A stretch of 64,000 nucleotides of DNA from Sphingobacterium sp. UBA4616 (GTDB lineage Bacteria; Bacteroidota; Bacteroidia; Sphingobacteriales; Sphingobacteriaceae), in contig DGIS01000004.1 in NCBI GenBank assembly GCA_002386525.1, forward strand, positions 1 through 64,000, given 5' to 3'. The notes beneath the pieces are model-generated. The model ran no database searches. It was not told the origin of the DNA and saw only the letters and a list, made by a program, of their open reading frames with translations. Made by a program: the position numbers and the translations under genes. Shown piece by piece: positions 35,876 through 42,518 of the stretch. Positions within the stretch are counted from its first letter, which is position 1; the number at the start of each line of letters is the position of its first letter.

Positions 35876-36406
35876 CTAAAAAATAATTTGCATCAGCATG
35901 CTGAACAATAAAGCCTTCCGAATGGTTTTTAGGGCTAGCGTTAGTTGATTTTCTACGGTTTTCGTCGATATGGCCATTTTTTCTGCAATTTCCTTATGCG
36001 AAAGATTGGAAAATCTACTTAACATAAAAATCTCCTTGCGTTTCTTTGGTAATTTATCGACAATTTCATGGAGGGTTGATGTAAGTTGTTTGGCATAAAA
36101 ATCATCCTGGGGGCTATGGCGTAAGACAAATGTCTGATCGTGATCCAGAAGTTTCTTTCGGTTATATTCTGCCTTGACCAGATCGATCACCACTGTTCGG
36201 GTGATACAGAAAATTTGGGATTCTATGGTGGCATCGATATTTTTGTCACTCATATTTTTCCAGAGTTTGATAAATACACGCTGTACAGTTTCTTCGGCCA
36301 GATAAGATGATTTGGTTTTATGAAGTGCATATTGATAAACTTTGGAACTCCATAAGTCAAAGTAATCTTCAAATCTTCGGACATTAATCGTATAACTGAT
36401 TTCCAT
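35876..36406 (-). CDS. ECF-type RNA polymerase sigma factor (FecI-like)
   Basis: 176-aa ECF sigma of the Bacteroidetes-1 type. Region 2 includes FEDYFDLWSSKVYQYALHKTKSSYLAEETVQRVFIKLWKN. Region 4 is LPKKRKEIFMLSRFSNLSHKEIAEKMAISTKTVENQLTLALKTIRKAL with the helix-turn-helix. It is the first gene of the leftward locus sigma / FecR / SusC / SusD and is predicted to activate the SusCD genes when FecR lets go. Confidence 0.94.
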   Translation of the reverse strand: MEISYTINVRRFEDYFDLWSSKVYQYALHKTKSSYLAEETVQRVFIKLWKNMSDKNIDATIESQIFCITRTVVIDLVKAEYNRKKLLDHDQTFVLRHSPQDDFYAKQLTSTLHEIVDKLPKKRKEIFMLSRFSNLSHKEIAEKMAISTKTVENQLTLALKTIRKALLFSMLMQIIF

Positions 36407-36590
36407 AGTGTAGGCTTGGGATAAATGAATTTAGCGATAAAGGGCTTTCGCTCCAAGTTTTTTCGACAATATTTTGCCTACGTTCTTATGCTTCAGAACT
36501 GAAAACTGATTATACCCTAAAAGTCACAAAATCCCATCTCATAGAATCAGTTATTAAGATATTATGCCAGCTAAAATCGTCTTTGTAGTT

Positions 36591-36621
36591 GGTATAAATA
36601 CCCTAATAAGGTATTTATACC
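36591..36621. promoter_or_regulatory. Double palindromic dyad, candidate operator
   Basis: GGTATAAATACC (36591-36602) and GGTATTTATACC (36610-36621) are perfect reverse complements 7 bases apart. Each arm is itself a GGTAT-NN-ATACC palindrome, so the site has four GGTAT half-sites. It lies in the 326-bp gap between the divergent ECF sigma (36406) and the lipoprotein (36733), the only structure I see there. A T run is absent, so an operator is likelier than a terminator. Confidence 0.55.
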
Positions 36622-36732
36622 TCTTCTTAGGAATTTGATACGGATGTTTATGAAGTGAAATTGGACTGGCATAAAGTTTGAATTTTACCCCGCTATAATA
36701 AAATAGAATATTTACATTAACACATTTGACGT

Positions 36733-37128
36733 ATGAAAAAATTAATTCAAACACTGGGACTAGGTATGCTTATTTTTACGGTATTAGTAGGTTTTACGGC
36801 ATGTAGCAAAGATGATGATCCGGCAGACAATGATCTTTTTATTGGAAAATACGAAGGTACAATCTCTTTTGATGATTTAAACAACAATGATAATGATGTT
36901 GCAGCGGCGGAAGGGACAGTTACGGTAACAAAAGCTGGCGATACCTATAATTTTGCTTTCGGAAATGGTATTCCTAATCTTAATGGAGTAGATTTTGAGA
37001 GAAAGGATAATGTCTTAATCAATATTGGTTCGGCAGGTACAGGAGTTATTCGTATTGATGCTGGAAAATTAACAATTGGCTACACAAAAGACGGAAAGGC
37101 TTGGACCGCTAATTGTAACCGAAAATAA
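36733..37128 (+). CDS. Small acidic lipoprotein, hypothetical
   Basis: 131-aa lipoprotein with signal ending GFTAC. An acidic linker (SKDDDPADND) follows, then a compact beta-rich domain (FIGKYEGTISFDDLNN...GTVTVTKAGDTYNFAFGNGIPNL...GTGVIRIDAGKLTIGYTKDGKAWTANCNRK). The layout resembles small calycin-like or DUF-type lipoproteins that follow the GxYxG pattern. The family is not firmly recognised. Monocistronic, with a GGTAT-type dyad upstream. Confidence 0.8.
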   Translation: MKKLIQTLGLGMLIFTVLVGFTACSKDDDPADNDLFIGKYEGTISFDDLNNNDNDVAAAEGTVTVTKAGDTYNFAFGNGIPNLNGVDFERKDNVLINIGSAGTGVIRIDAGKLTIGYTKDGKAWTANCNRK

Positions 37129-37240
37129 TAATACTAGGATAAAAAGTGCTGGTATAACGATTACGACTTTAAAAATAAATTTTTAAAACGATTATTTGAT
37201 TAATACTGTTCTATTAATAACTAATGAAAGGAGAATAATT

Positions 37241-37426
37241 ATGAGTGATTTAACATGGAAAGGCCGTTGGAATGAGATCAAAGGCAAGGTAAAACAACAA
37301 TATGCAGACCTTACAGATGATGATCTGATGTACGCCGAAGGCAAAGAAGACGAGTTAGTCGGTAAACTTCAAAAGAAGACCGGAAAAACACAAGACGAGG
37401 TTAATACTTGGTTAAATGACTTGTAG
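37241..37426 (+). CDS. CsbD-family stress protein
   Basis: 61-aa acidic protein. MSDLTWKGRWNEIKGKVKQQYADLTDDDLMYAEGKEDELVGKLQKKTGKTQDEV is the full CsbD domain; members are induced in general stress and have no known enzyme activity. An AAAGGAG Shine-Dalgarno lies 8 bases before the ATG at 37241, which fixes the start and is unusual in a genome where most genes lack one; it suggests very strong translation. A terminator follows at 37447. Confidence 0.93.
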   Translation: MSDLTWKGRWNEIKGKVKQQYADLTDDDLMYAEGKEDELVGKLQKKTGKTQDEVNTWLNDL

Positions 37427-37446
37427 AGTTAATATTGTGTAATAGT

Positions 37447-37488
37447 AAAATTCCCCACAGGTATCAAACCTGTTGGGGAATTTTTTTT
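37447..37488 (+). terminator. Terminator of the csbD gene
   Basis: AAAATTCCCCACAGG (37447-37461), a 7-nt loop, then CCTGTTGGGGAATTTT (37469-37484), running into eight T residues. Confidence 0.9.
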
Positions 37489-37598
37489 CAAAGTGCTCAT
37501 TAGAAAAGGTAGATGCTTATCTGTTTTTTAGCTTTTGAATTTGAAATTTACTGAGCGTATTATTGTCCTTAATGGTCTTTAATTCAGTTTTTTAACTG

Positions 37599-38528
37599 TC
37601 ATTTTTTATTGAAGTTGAAACGTCTAGCGATGCTGAATCCCCAGCGGAATTGTCCCTTAGCCCAAGAGCTATTTGTTTCGCTGATAAACTGAGATTCTTG
37701 AATTGCCGTCGCATTTGTGAAATTTAGATGGAATATATGTCCACCAGTATCCATTTCAATACCTATCCCTAAGGCATTATAATAACGCTGCCCACTTAAA
37801 TCTTCACGGTATTTTTTATTTGATGATTTTCGGAAAGGTATTGTATAGTCCGCCACTAATGCGACCCGATTGCTGACTTTCGCCCGTCCACCAATTCCAA
37901 GTGCAAACAAATCATTTTGATCATTATGTGCGGTATAGTTGCGGTGAAGATAGGAAGGTACCAAAACGAGCGATAGATTTGAACTGAATTTTCGAGCAAT
38001 AATGAGTTGCGTTACATAACTTAATCGGTCACTGAAGGTATCAAAGCTTGCAGCCGAAGCTTTATCAGTACTTGCCTCCATTGCAGATAGGGTAGTGCTT
38101 GCAAAAAGAGCTACGGAAATAGGGACACTATTATCTACTGTTTGGTCGATAAATCGGTATTTCACATTGCCCTCAAAGAGTTGTCTAACTTCTGTCGCAC
38201 CCTTCGCGCGGGCAATTCCGATATTTAGATTATCTAAGAGGCCATAATCAAATCCTATACGGATGTCTGTAGAATTATCCAGACCAAAGAAATTTTTCCC
38301 ACCGCCTGCACTGCCCGCGATATCACCAAAACGGTGATCTACTCGAAAGTCCATTTCATTTCGATGAATAGTCTCTGTTGTTTTAAGATTGATCAGGTTG
38401 CCGGATTTAAAGGTTGCTGTGACTTTTTCATTTTTCGGTGTATCGATATGAATCAATTTCTCAAGGTCTTCCTGGGCATATGATGTTGCAGAAGTTAAGC
38501 ACAAGAGTATAAGTAGCGTTTTTTTCAT
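37599..38528 (-). CDS. DUF5777-family beta-barrel protein
   Basis: 309-aa predicted outer-membrane barrel. The signal peptide is MKKTLLILL...SYAQ, followed by EDLEKLI. TETIHRNEMDFRVDHRFGDIAGSAGGGKNFFGLDNSTDIRIGFDYGLLDNLNIGIARAKG is the block that marks DUF5777, and the protein ends FRWGFSIARRFNF. It is the last gene of a leftward four-gene operon with YceI, a c-type cytochrome and a secreted-repeat lipoprotein. DUF5777 genes are often next to YceI and cytochrome genes, which suggests a role in extracytoplasmic electron or lipid handling. That is context only. Confidence 0.85.
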   Translation of the reverse strand: MKKTLLILLCLTSATSYAQEDLEKLIHIDTPKNEKVTATFKSGNLINLKTTETIHRNEMDFRVDHRFGDIAGSAGGGKNFFGLDNSTDIRIGFDYGLLDNLNIGIARAKGATEVRQLFEGNVKYRFIDQTVDNSVPISVALFASTTLSAMEASTDKASAASFDTFSDRLSYVTQLIIARKFSSNLSLVLVPSYLHRNYTAHNDQNDLFALGIGGRAKVSNRVALVADYTIPFRKSSNKKYREDLSGQRYYNALGIGIEMDTGGHIFHLNFTNATAIQESQFISETNSSWAKGQFRWGFSIARRFNFNKK

Positions 38529-38547
38529 TTGAAATGCATTCGAATTT

Positions 38548-39099
38548 TTAGGGTTTGTAGGTCGCATCAATATTTATTTTGACGACTTCAGCAATCTTTT
38601 TTCCAACGATCGATGGAATTGTTATTTTGTGATCTGCAAGTCTTACTTGAAAATTTGAAATAGCCCTTATCGTTCCATTTTTTACGATACACTCGACCTT
38701 TGTGCTGTAGGATTTGGTAACTCCATGAACCTGAAGTGTTCCTGTTATGTTGAGCGTATAATTACCGTCTTTTGTTAATTTGTCCGCATTTTCGACTTTG
38801 CCTTTAAATTCTGATAGGGGAAATTTGTCACTTTCCATGTAGTTTTCATTGAAATGCTCCTGCATCAGCTTTTTCTCAAATTGAAAAGATATATTTTTTA
38901 CTCTAAAAATGATGTCTCCGGTTTGAAGGTTTATAGCCGAAGCTCCTAATGTACTTTTAGCTTCAATATTCTCTAAAGGCGCGCTACTAAAAAAGGTAAT
39001 GCTGTTTTCTTTTGAAACAAGGTAGGTCTTTTGTTGAGCAAATGTCCCCACGCTGATAAGCATCATGAAGAGCACCATGTAAATGTTAATTTTTTTCAT
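38548..39099 (-). CDS. YceI-family periplasmic protein
   Basis: 183 aa with a signal peptide (ending TFAQ) and a lipocalin-like YceI domain: YLVSKENSITFFSSAPLENIEAKSTLG, FRVKNISFQFEKKLMQEHFNENYMESDKFPLSEFKG, NITGTLQVHGVTKSYSTKVE and the final VKINIDATYK. YceI proteins bind polyisoprenoid chains, such as quinones, in the periplasm. It lies between a c-type cytochrome gene (11 bases upstream) and DUF5777, consistent with a quinone- or isoprenoid-linked redox operon. Confidence 0.92.
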   Translation of the reverse strand: MKKINIYMVLFMMLISVGTFAQQKTYLVSKENSITFFSSAPLENIEAKSTLGASAINLQTGDIIFRVKNISFQFEKKLMQEHFNENYMESDKFPLSEFKGKVENADKLTKDGNYTLNITGTLQVHGVTKSYSTKVECIVKNGTIRAISNFQVRLADHKITIPSIVGKKIAEVVKINIDATYKP

Positions 39100-39109
39100 A
39101 TTGATATCA

Positions 39110-39517
39110 TTAATTTTCAGGTGAATTTCTCTTTATCCATGCGTCGAGCAGTTCTATTTCTTTTGAAGTTAGCGCCCCGCCTATCGGCATGGATTTGGTG
39201 ACCAGTACAGCGTTATTAATTCTTGCAATGTTGTCTTTTACGGAAGTATAGCCATTAAATGTCCATCGTCCGCTAGCCGAACGTCCTGTTCCGTGGCATG
39301 AACTACATTTGCTTTCGAAAAGAGCTTTAGAAAAATTCGTATACGATACATTCTCGGCTGTCACCGTTTCAGTACCGTTATCTGGATTGGTCGTAAGTTC
39401 CTGCGCCTGCTTTTTCGTACAGGCGGAGAAAGTGAGAGCCGATATGGTTAAGAGCGAAATGACGAAGTGATGATATGCTATGAGGCAAGGAATTGCTGTT
39501 TTGTGTTTTTGTGCCAT
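39110..39517 (-). CDS. Monoheme c-type cytochrome lipoprotein
   Basis: 135-aa predicted lipoprotein (lipobox FSAC, Cys33). It has one heme c motif, CSSCH (71-75), followed by GTGRSASGRWTFNGY. The sixth ligand is probably the Met in KSMPIGG, and the domain ends ELLDAWIKRNSPEN. It is a small periplasm-facing electron carrier, possibly delivering electrons to or from the neighbouring secreted-repeat lipoprotein. Second gene of the operon starting at 40395. Confidence 0.92.
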   Translation of the reverse strand: MAQKHKTAIPCLIAYHHFVISLLTISALTFSACTKKQAQELTTNPDNGTETVTAENVSYTNFSKALFESKCSSCHGTGRSASGRWTFNGYTSVKDNIARINNAVLVTKSMPIGGALTSKEIELLDAWIKRNSPEN

Positions 39518-39540
39518 ATGTTTGAATCGTTAGTATAGAT

Positions 39541-40395
39541 TTAGTTTGCAGCAGCAACGGTTGTATTGTCATTTACGATCGGCCAAACGCCAACACGTGG
39601 GAAACTTATTCCTTTATTGTCACCATGTTGTATATCCTGACCGAAGTAATATAAGGGCCATCCTTTGAAAGTCAACTGTTTCTTTCCATAGACGCTAATT
39701 ACGGCGATATCAGTTGTACGAACAAGCGAAGGAAGAGCTCCTGTTTCTTTTTGAAAAATTGGCCAGATCGGATCATTGCTGAAATCTGCGGCAGTATAAT
39801 TGTTTTTGTTGAATTTATCAGGCTTAAAGGCATACAGTGTTCTACCTGTATCATCTGTTAGATACATTGTTTTTGCTATTCCTTCGGTATAATCACCTAA
39901 ATAGTTTTTACCGTCGTGTCCGATGAGTTGGGCATTGGCAACCATAAGTAAATAGTCGGGTTTGGCTACATACCATATTTTATTTATAGCATCCCCTTTC
40001 ACCTGACCAGATTGACCATCGCCTGCATAGTAATAAAGCGGCCAGCCTTTAAATGTACTTTGCTTGGAACCATCTTCGCGTGTGATTTCACCCATCAGGC
40101 TTTTATCAATTTTTACATCCGTACTTGTTTCGTTACTGTGGTAAACTGGCCAAGTTGCCAAACAATTACCATTACAGGTTGAGATGCCTTTTGTATCATT
40201 GGAGAAAAAGTACAGTGTTCTACCGTTTGCATCGGTCAGGATATTACCAAACTGGGCATTGGCAGATATTTGTATACCCCTATTTCTATTTTCTACATTG
40301 TCAGGAGCTGCATCGTTTTTTGAACATGCAGAAAACATTGTTAAGGTCAATAGACCAAGAAAGACTAGCTTTACGTGTTTTTTTGTTACTTTCAT
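39541..40395 (-). CDS. Lipoprotein with two secreted-repeat (COG4315 / PF03640) units
   Basis: 284 aa. The signal ends FSAC at the lipobox, with SKND following. The body holds two related units of about 100 residues. The first has GNILTDANGRTLYFFSNDTKGISTCNGNCLATWPVY and FKGWPLYYYAGD; the second has TMYLTDDTGRTLYAFKPD...DPIWPIF and FKGWPLYYFGQD. The family is often linked to redox proteins and oxidative or electron-transfer roles, without a proven reaction. The ATG at 40395 is chosen because the longer frame to 40539 runs through the promoter. It heads an operon with the cytochrome, YceI and DUF5777 genes. Confidence 0.88.
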   Translation of the reverse strand: MKVTKKHVKLVFLGLLTLTMFSACSKNDAAPDNVENRNRGIQISANAQFGNILTDANGRTLYFFSNDTKGISTCNGNCLATWPVYHSNETSTDVKIDKSLMGEITREDGSKQSTFKGWPLYYYAGDGQSGQVKGDAINKIWYVAKPDYLLMVANAQLIGHDGKNYLGDYTEGIAKTMYLTDDTGRTLYAFKPDKFNKNNYTAADFSNDPIWPIFQKETGALPSLVRTTDIAVISVYGKKQLTFKGWPLYYFGQDIQHGDNKGISFPRVGVWPIVNDNTTVAAAN

Positions 40396-40428
40396 ATGAG
40401 TGCCTTTTTTTAAATAATCTGTTGATAT

Positions 40429-40454
40429 TACGATCATTTCAAAAGAAAGGTTGC
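40429..40454 (-). promoter_or_regulatory. ECF-type promoter for the redox operon
   Basis: On the minus strand GCAACCTTTCTT (40454-40443), nine bases, then TCGTA (40433-40429). An identical -35/-10 arrangement on the plus strand lies 34 bases away and drives the ECF sigma gene. Counting GCAACC as -35 and CGTA as -10, the spacer is 16 nt, normal for ECF promoters. The lipoprotein ATG is 33 bases downstream. Confidence 0.72.
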
Positions 40455-40488
40455 TTTGAAATTGATTCAAAAAAAATATTTTTTGCAG

Positions 40489-40514
40489 GCAACCTTTCTT
40501 ATAATCCGTTCGTA
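40489..40514 (+). promoter_or_regulatory. ECF-type promoter for the sigma gene
   Basis: GCAACCTTTCTT (40489-40500), nine bases, then TCGTA (40510-40514), identical in layout to the divergent copy at 40429-40454. The sigma gene starts about 45 bases further on. The pair implies that this sigma recognises the motif and activates its own gene. Confidence 0.72.
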
Positions 40515-40558
40515 TTAGACTTAATACTATATTTATCAAAAGAAAGAAGCAATATCGA

Positions 40559-41137
40559 GTGGCGATAACAGAAGTTGACGAAAAATCTATCCATATTATT
40601 AAAGGATGTTTTGATGAGGACCGGAGAGCTCAGAAAGATCTTTATACCATTTACTATGCGATGTCTTTAGGTATATGTCTGCGCTACGCTAATAACAGAG
40701 AAGATGCACTAAGTATTTTAAATGAAGGTTTTTTTAAGGTTTTTAAAAATATTGGTAAATATGATTTTCAGAAGCCTTTTTCCATATGGATCAAAAAAAT
40801 CATGACGAATACTGCAATTGATTTTTACCGCGCAAAGATTAAACAGGGCTTCCTCCTCGATGTATCCTTGTATGAGCACGCTATTGTGGAAGATGATAGC
40901 ATCACTCAAAAGTTAAACTATGAAGACCTATTGGCGATGGTACAGCAGCTTCCACCGGCATACAGAACGGTGTTCAACCTCTACGCAATAGATGGTTATG
41001 GACATGAGGAAATTAGTGGCATGCTGGGTATTGCTATTGGAACATCAAAATCGAATTTACATAAAGCACGCGGGCGACTTGTACAAATAATGGAAGTTCA
41101 AGGTGTAAAATTTGGTAAAACTCAAGAGAAAGCATGA
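40559..41137 (+). CDS. ECF-type RNA polymerase sigma factor
   Basis: 192-aa ECF sigma. Region 2 includes YYAMSLGICLRYANNREDALSILNEGFFKVFKNIGKYDFQKPFSIWIKKIMTNTAIDFYR. Region 4 is LPPAYRTVFNLYAIDGYGHEEISGMLGIAIGTSKSNLHKARGRLVQIM. It starts with GTG at 40559. The next gene overlaps its stop codon (ATGA), so the two are translationally coupled. The paired ECF promoters upstream point to autoregulation and control of the divergent redox operon. Confidence 0.93.
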   Translation: MAITEVDEKSIHIIKGCFDEDRRAQKDLYTIYYAMSLGICLRYANNREDALSILNEGFFKVFKNIGKYDFQKPFSIWIKKIMTNTAIDFYRAKIKQGFLLDVSLYEHAIVEDDSITQKLNYEDLLAMVQQLPPAYRTVFNLYAIDGYGHEEISGMLGIAIGTSKSNLHKARGRLVQIMEVQGVKFGKTQEKA

Positions 41138-42348
41138 TGGAAAAGGATAAAAATAAGATTGATGAAATTTTCAAAGACGGCCTAAGTGATGTTTATTTTG
41201 AGTTTGATGAATCACATTGGCAAAATATAGAATCACGGTTGAATCAGTCAAATCGTTTAAAGAAAAGAAAGATTGTACTTTTAATAACATTAGCGACCAC
41301 AGTTGCAGCAGTTTTAATAGCTTTTTTTATCTGGAATGACCAATTATTTAAGTCTAACGATGTGCTGAATGAAATCAATGAAGCCAATATTTTGTCTGAA
41401 AAAGAGGGGCTGGAAAATGGAACTATTCATCGCCAGGAAAATTTGCGACATGAACCTGAACAAGATTTGGGTAGGGTTGCATTTCAGCCGCATACAGGTA
41501 TGAATAGTGGTTTAGCGGTACCAAGTGAAAATAGAATACTGCAAGATATTCTTTTAATGCAGGTCGCCGATATAAATTTGACAAGGATACAGGATGGAAA
41601 ACAGGAAACAACATTTACTATTCCTCGTATAGAATATAGTCATCGTAGATTACCTAGTTTCAACTTAAAAGAAGAACCGATTGAAGGGATAGGGGAGCGC
41701 TTGGCAGCTGTTTATCAACCTAAAGAAACCATAGGTGCCATGAGGAAGGAAGAAGAGCGGTCGGTTGTTAGTTTCCTAGTTGGGCCAGATCTTACAAGCG
41801 TACGTGGAGCAGGGAAATCTTCCCTTAGTGAAAATGTCGGCTTGGCTTATTCCTATCCGCTCGCAAAAGGATTTCATGTTTCTGTGGGAGCGACTTATGC
41901 TAAGAAGAATTATAAATCAGCATATAAGTTTTATACACCATCAAATCCACCGGAGATGGCTCAGTTGCCCAGCAATGTAAGTGCCGTTTGTGACGTTCTT
42001 GATGTTCCCTTGACAGCAAGTTACACCGTACTTAAAAGTAAAAACGTCAAATTTAATGTGAGCGCAGGGCTTTCAAGTTATTTTATGCTGAAGGAAAAAT
42101 ACACTTTCGATTATGAAGGTGGGGGGAGCTATAGCGGATCTCAAAACAGTGCCGTCTATGAAGTGAATGGCGAGAACCAGCATATCTTTGGTGTCGCGGA
42201 TTTTTCGGTTTCTATTGAGAAGAAAATCAACGATAAAATTAATATCGGCGTGAAACCATTTGTTAAAATGCCTTTGACGGGAATTGGGTATGGAAATGTG
42301 GATCTAGAATCTAAAGGGGTAGCATTTACTCTAGGAATGAGTTTGTGA
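41134..42348 (+). CDS. Membrane-anchored protein with periplasmic barrel-like domain, probable anti-sigma
   Basis: 404 aa. The N-terminal 45 residues are cytoplasmic and acidic (KIDEIFKDGLSDVYFEFDESHWQNIESRLNQ). One membrane helix lies at 47-67 (IVLLITLATTVAAVLIAFFIW). A linker to about 210 follows, then a beta-rich domain (VSFLVGPDLTSVRGAGKSSLSENVGLAYSYPLAKGFHVSVGATYAKKNY..., GVKPFVKMPLTGIGYGNVDL...GMSL) resembling the outer-membrane beta-barrel repeat of Bacteroidota porin-like proteins. The overlap with the sigma gene and the topology suggest an anti-sigma that senses through the barrel-like part. Proof is lacking. Confidence 0.82.
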   Translation: MMEKDKNKIDEIFKDGLSDVYFEFDESHWQNIESRLNQSNRLKKRKIVLLITLATTVAAVLIAFFIWNDQLFKSNDVLNEINEANILSEKEGLENGTIHRQENLRHEPEQDLGRVAFQPHTGMNSGLAVPSENRILQDILLMQVADINLTRIQDGKQETTFTIPRIEYSHRRLPSFNLKEEPIEGIGERLAAVYQPKETIGAMRKEEERSVVSFLVGPDLTSVRGAGKSSLSENVGLAYSYPLAKGFHVSVGATYAKKNYKSAYKFYTPSNPPEMAQLPSNVSAVCDVLDVPLTASYTVLKSKNVKFNVSAGLSSYFMLKEKYTFDYEGGGSYSGSQNSAVYEVNGENQHIFGVADFSVSIEKKINDKINIGVKPFVKMPLTGIGYGNVDLESKGVAFTLGMSL

Positions 42349-42441
42349 TCTAATTGGGAATTCGAAAAGCTAAATCGTGTTTGTGTCATCGTATTATTAC
42401 ATAAATACGAATATATCCCTCTTTTTGACTCAATATCCCCC

Positions 42442-42472
42442 TTGTCTAGATAGAAAAAGGGTGATATTTTTG
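42442..42472 (+). promoter_or_regulatory. Promoter of the glycosidase operon
   Basis: TTG (42442-42444), a 20-nt spacer, then TATTTTTG (42465-42472), a TAnnTTTG match. The GH16-GH43 start is 47 bases downstream. Confidence 0.65.
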
Positions 42473-42518
42473 TTTGCGAATAATCAATCTATTCGCTCAA
42501 AGAGACTTAAAATAAATC

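Noticed and set aside
36554..36754. A 66-codon minus-strand frame before the small lipoprotein
   Set aside because: It overlaps the palindrome and the lipoprotein start and has no recognisable feature.
40396..40539. N-terminal extension of the secreted-repeat lipoprotein by 48 codons
   Set aside because: The added part crosses the predicted promoter and lacks conservation features; the ATG at 40395 is followed at once by a lipoprotein signal peptide.
40125..40568. A 147-codon plus-strand frame across the secreted-repeat lipoprotein start and the divergent promoter
   Set aside because: It is antisense to the lipoprotein and would cover both ECF promoters; the composition is not protein-like.
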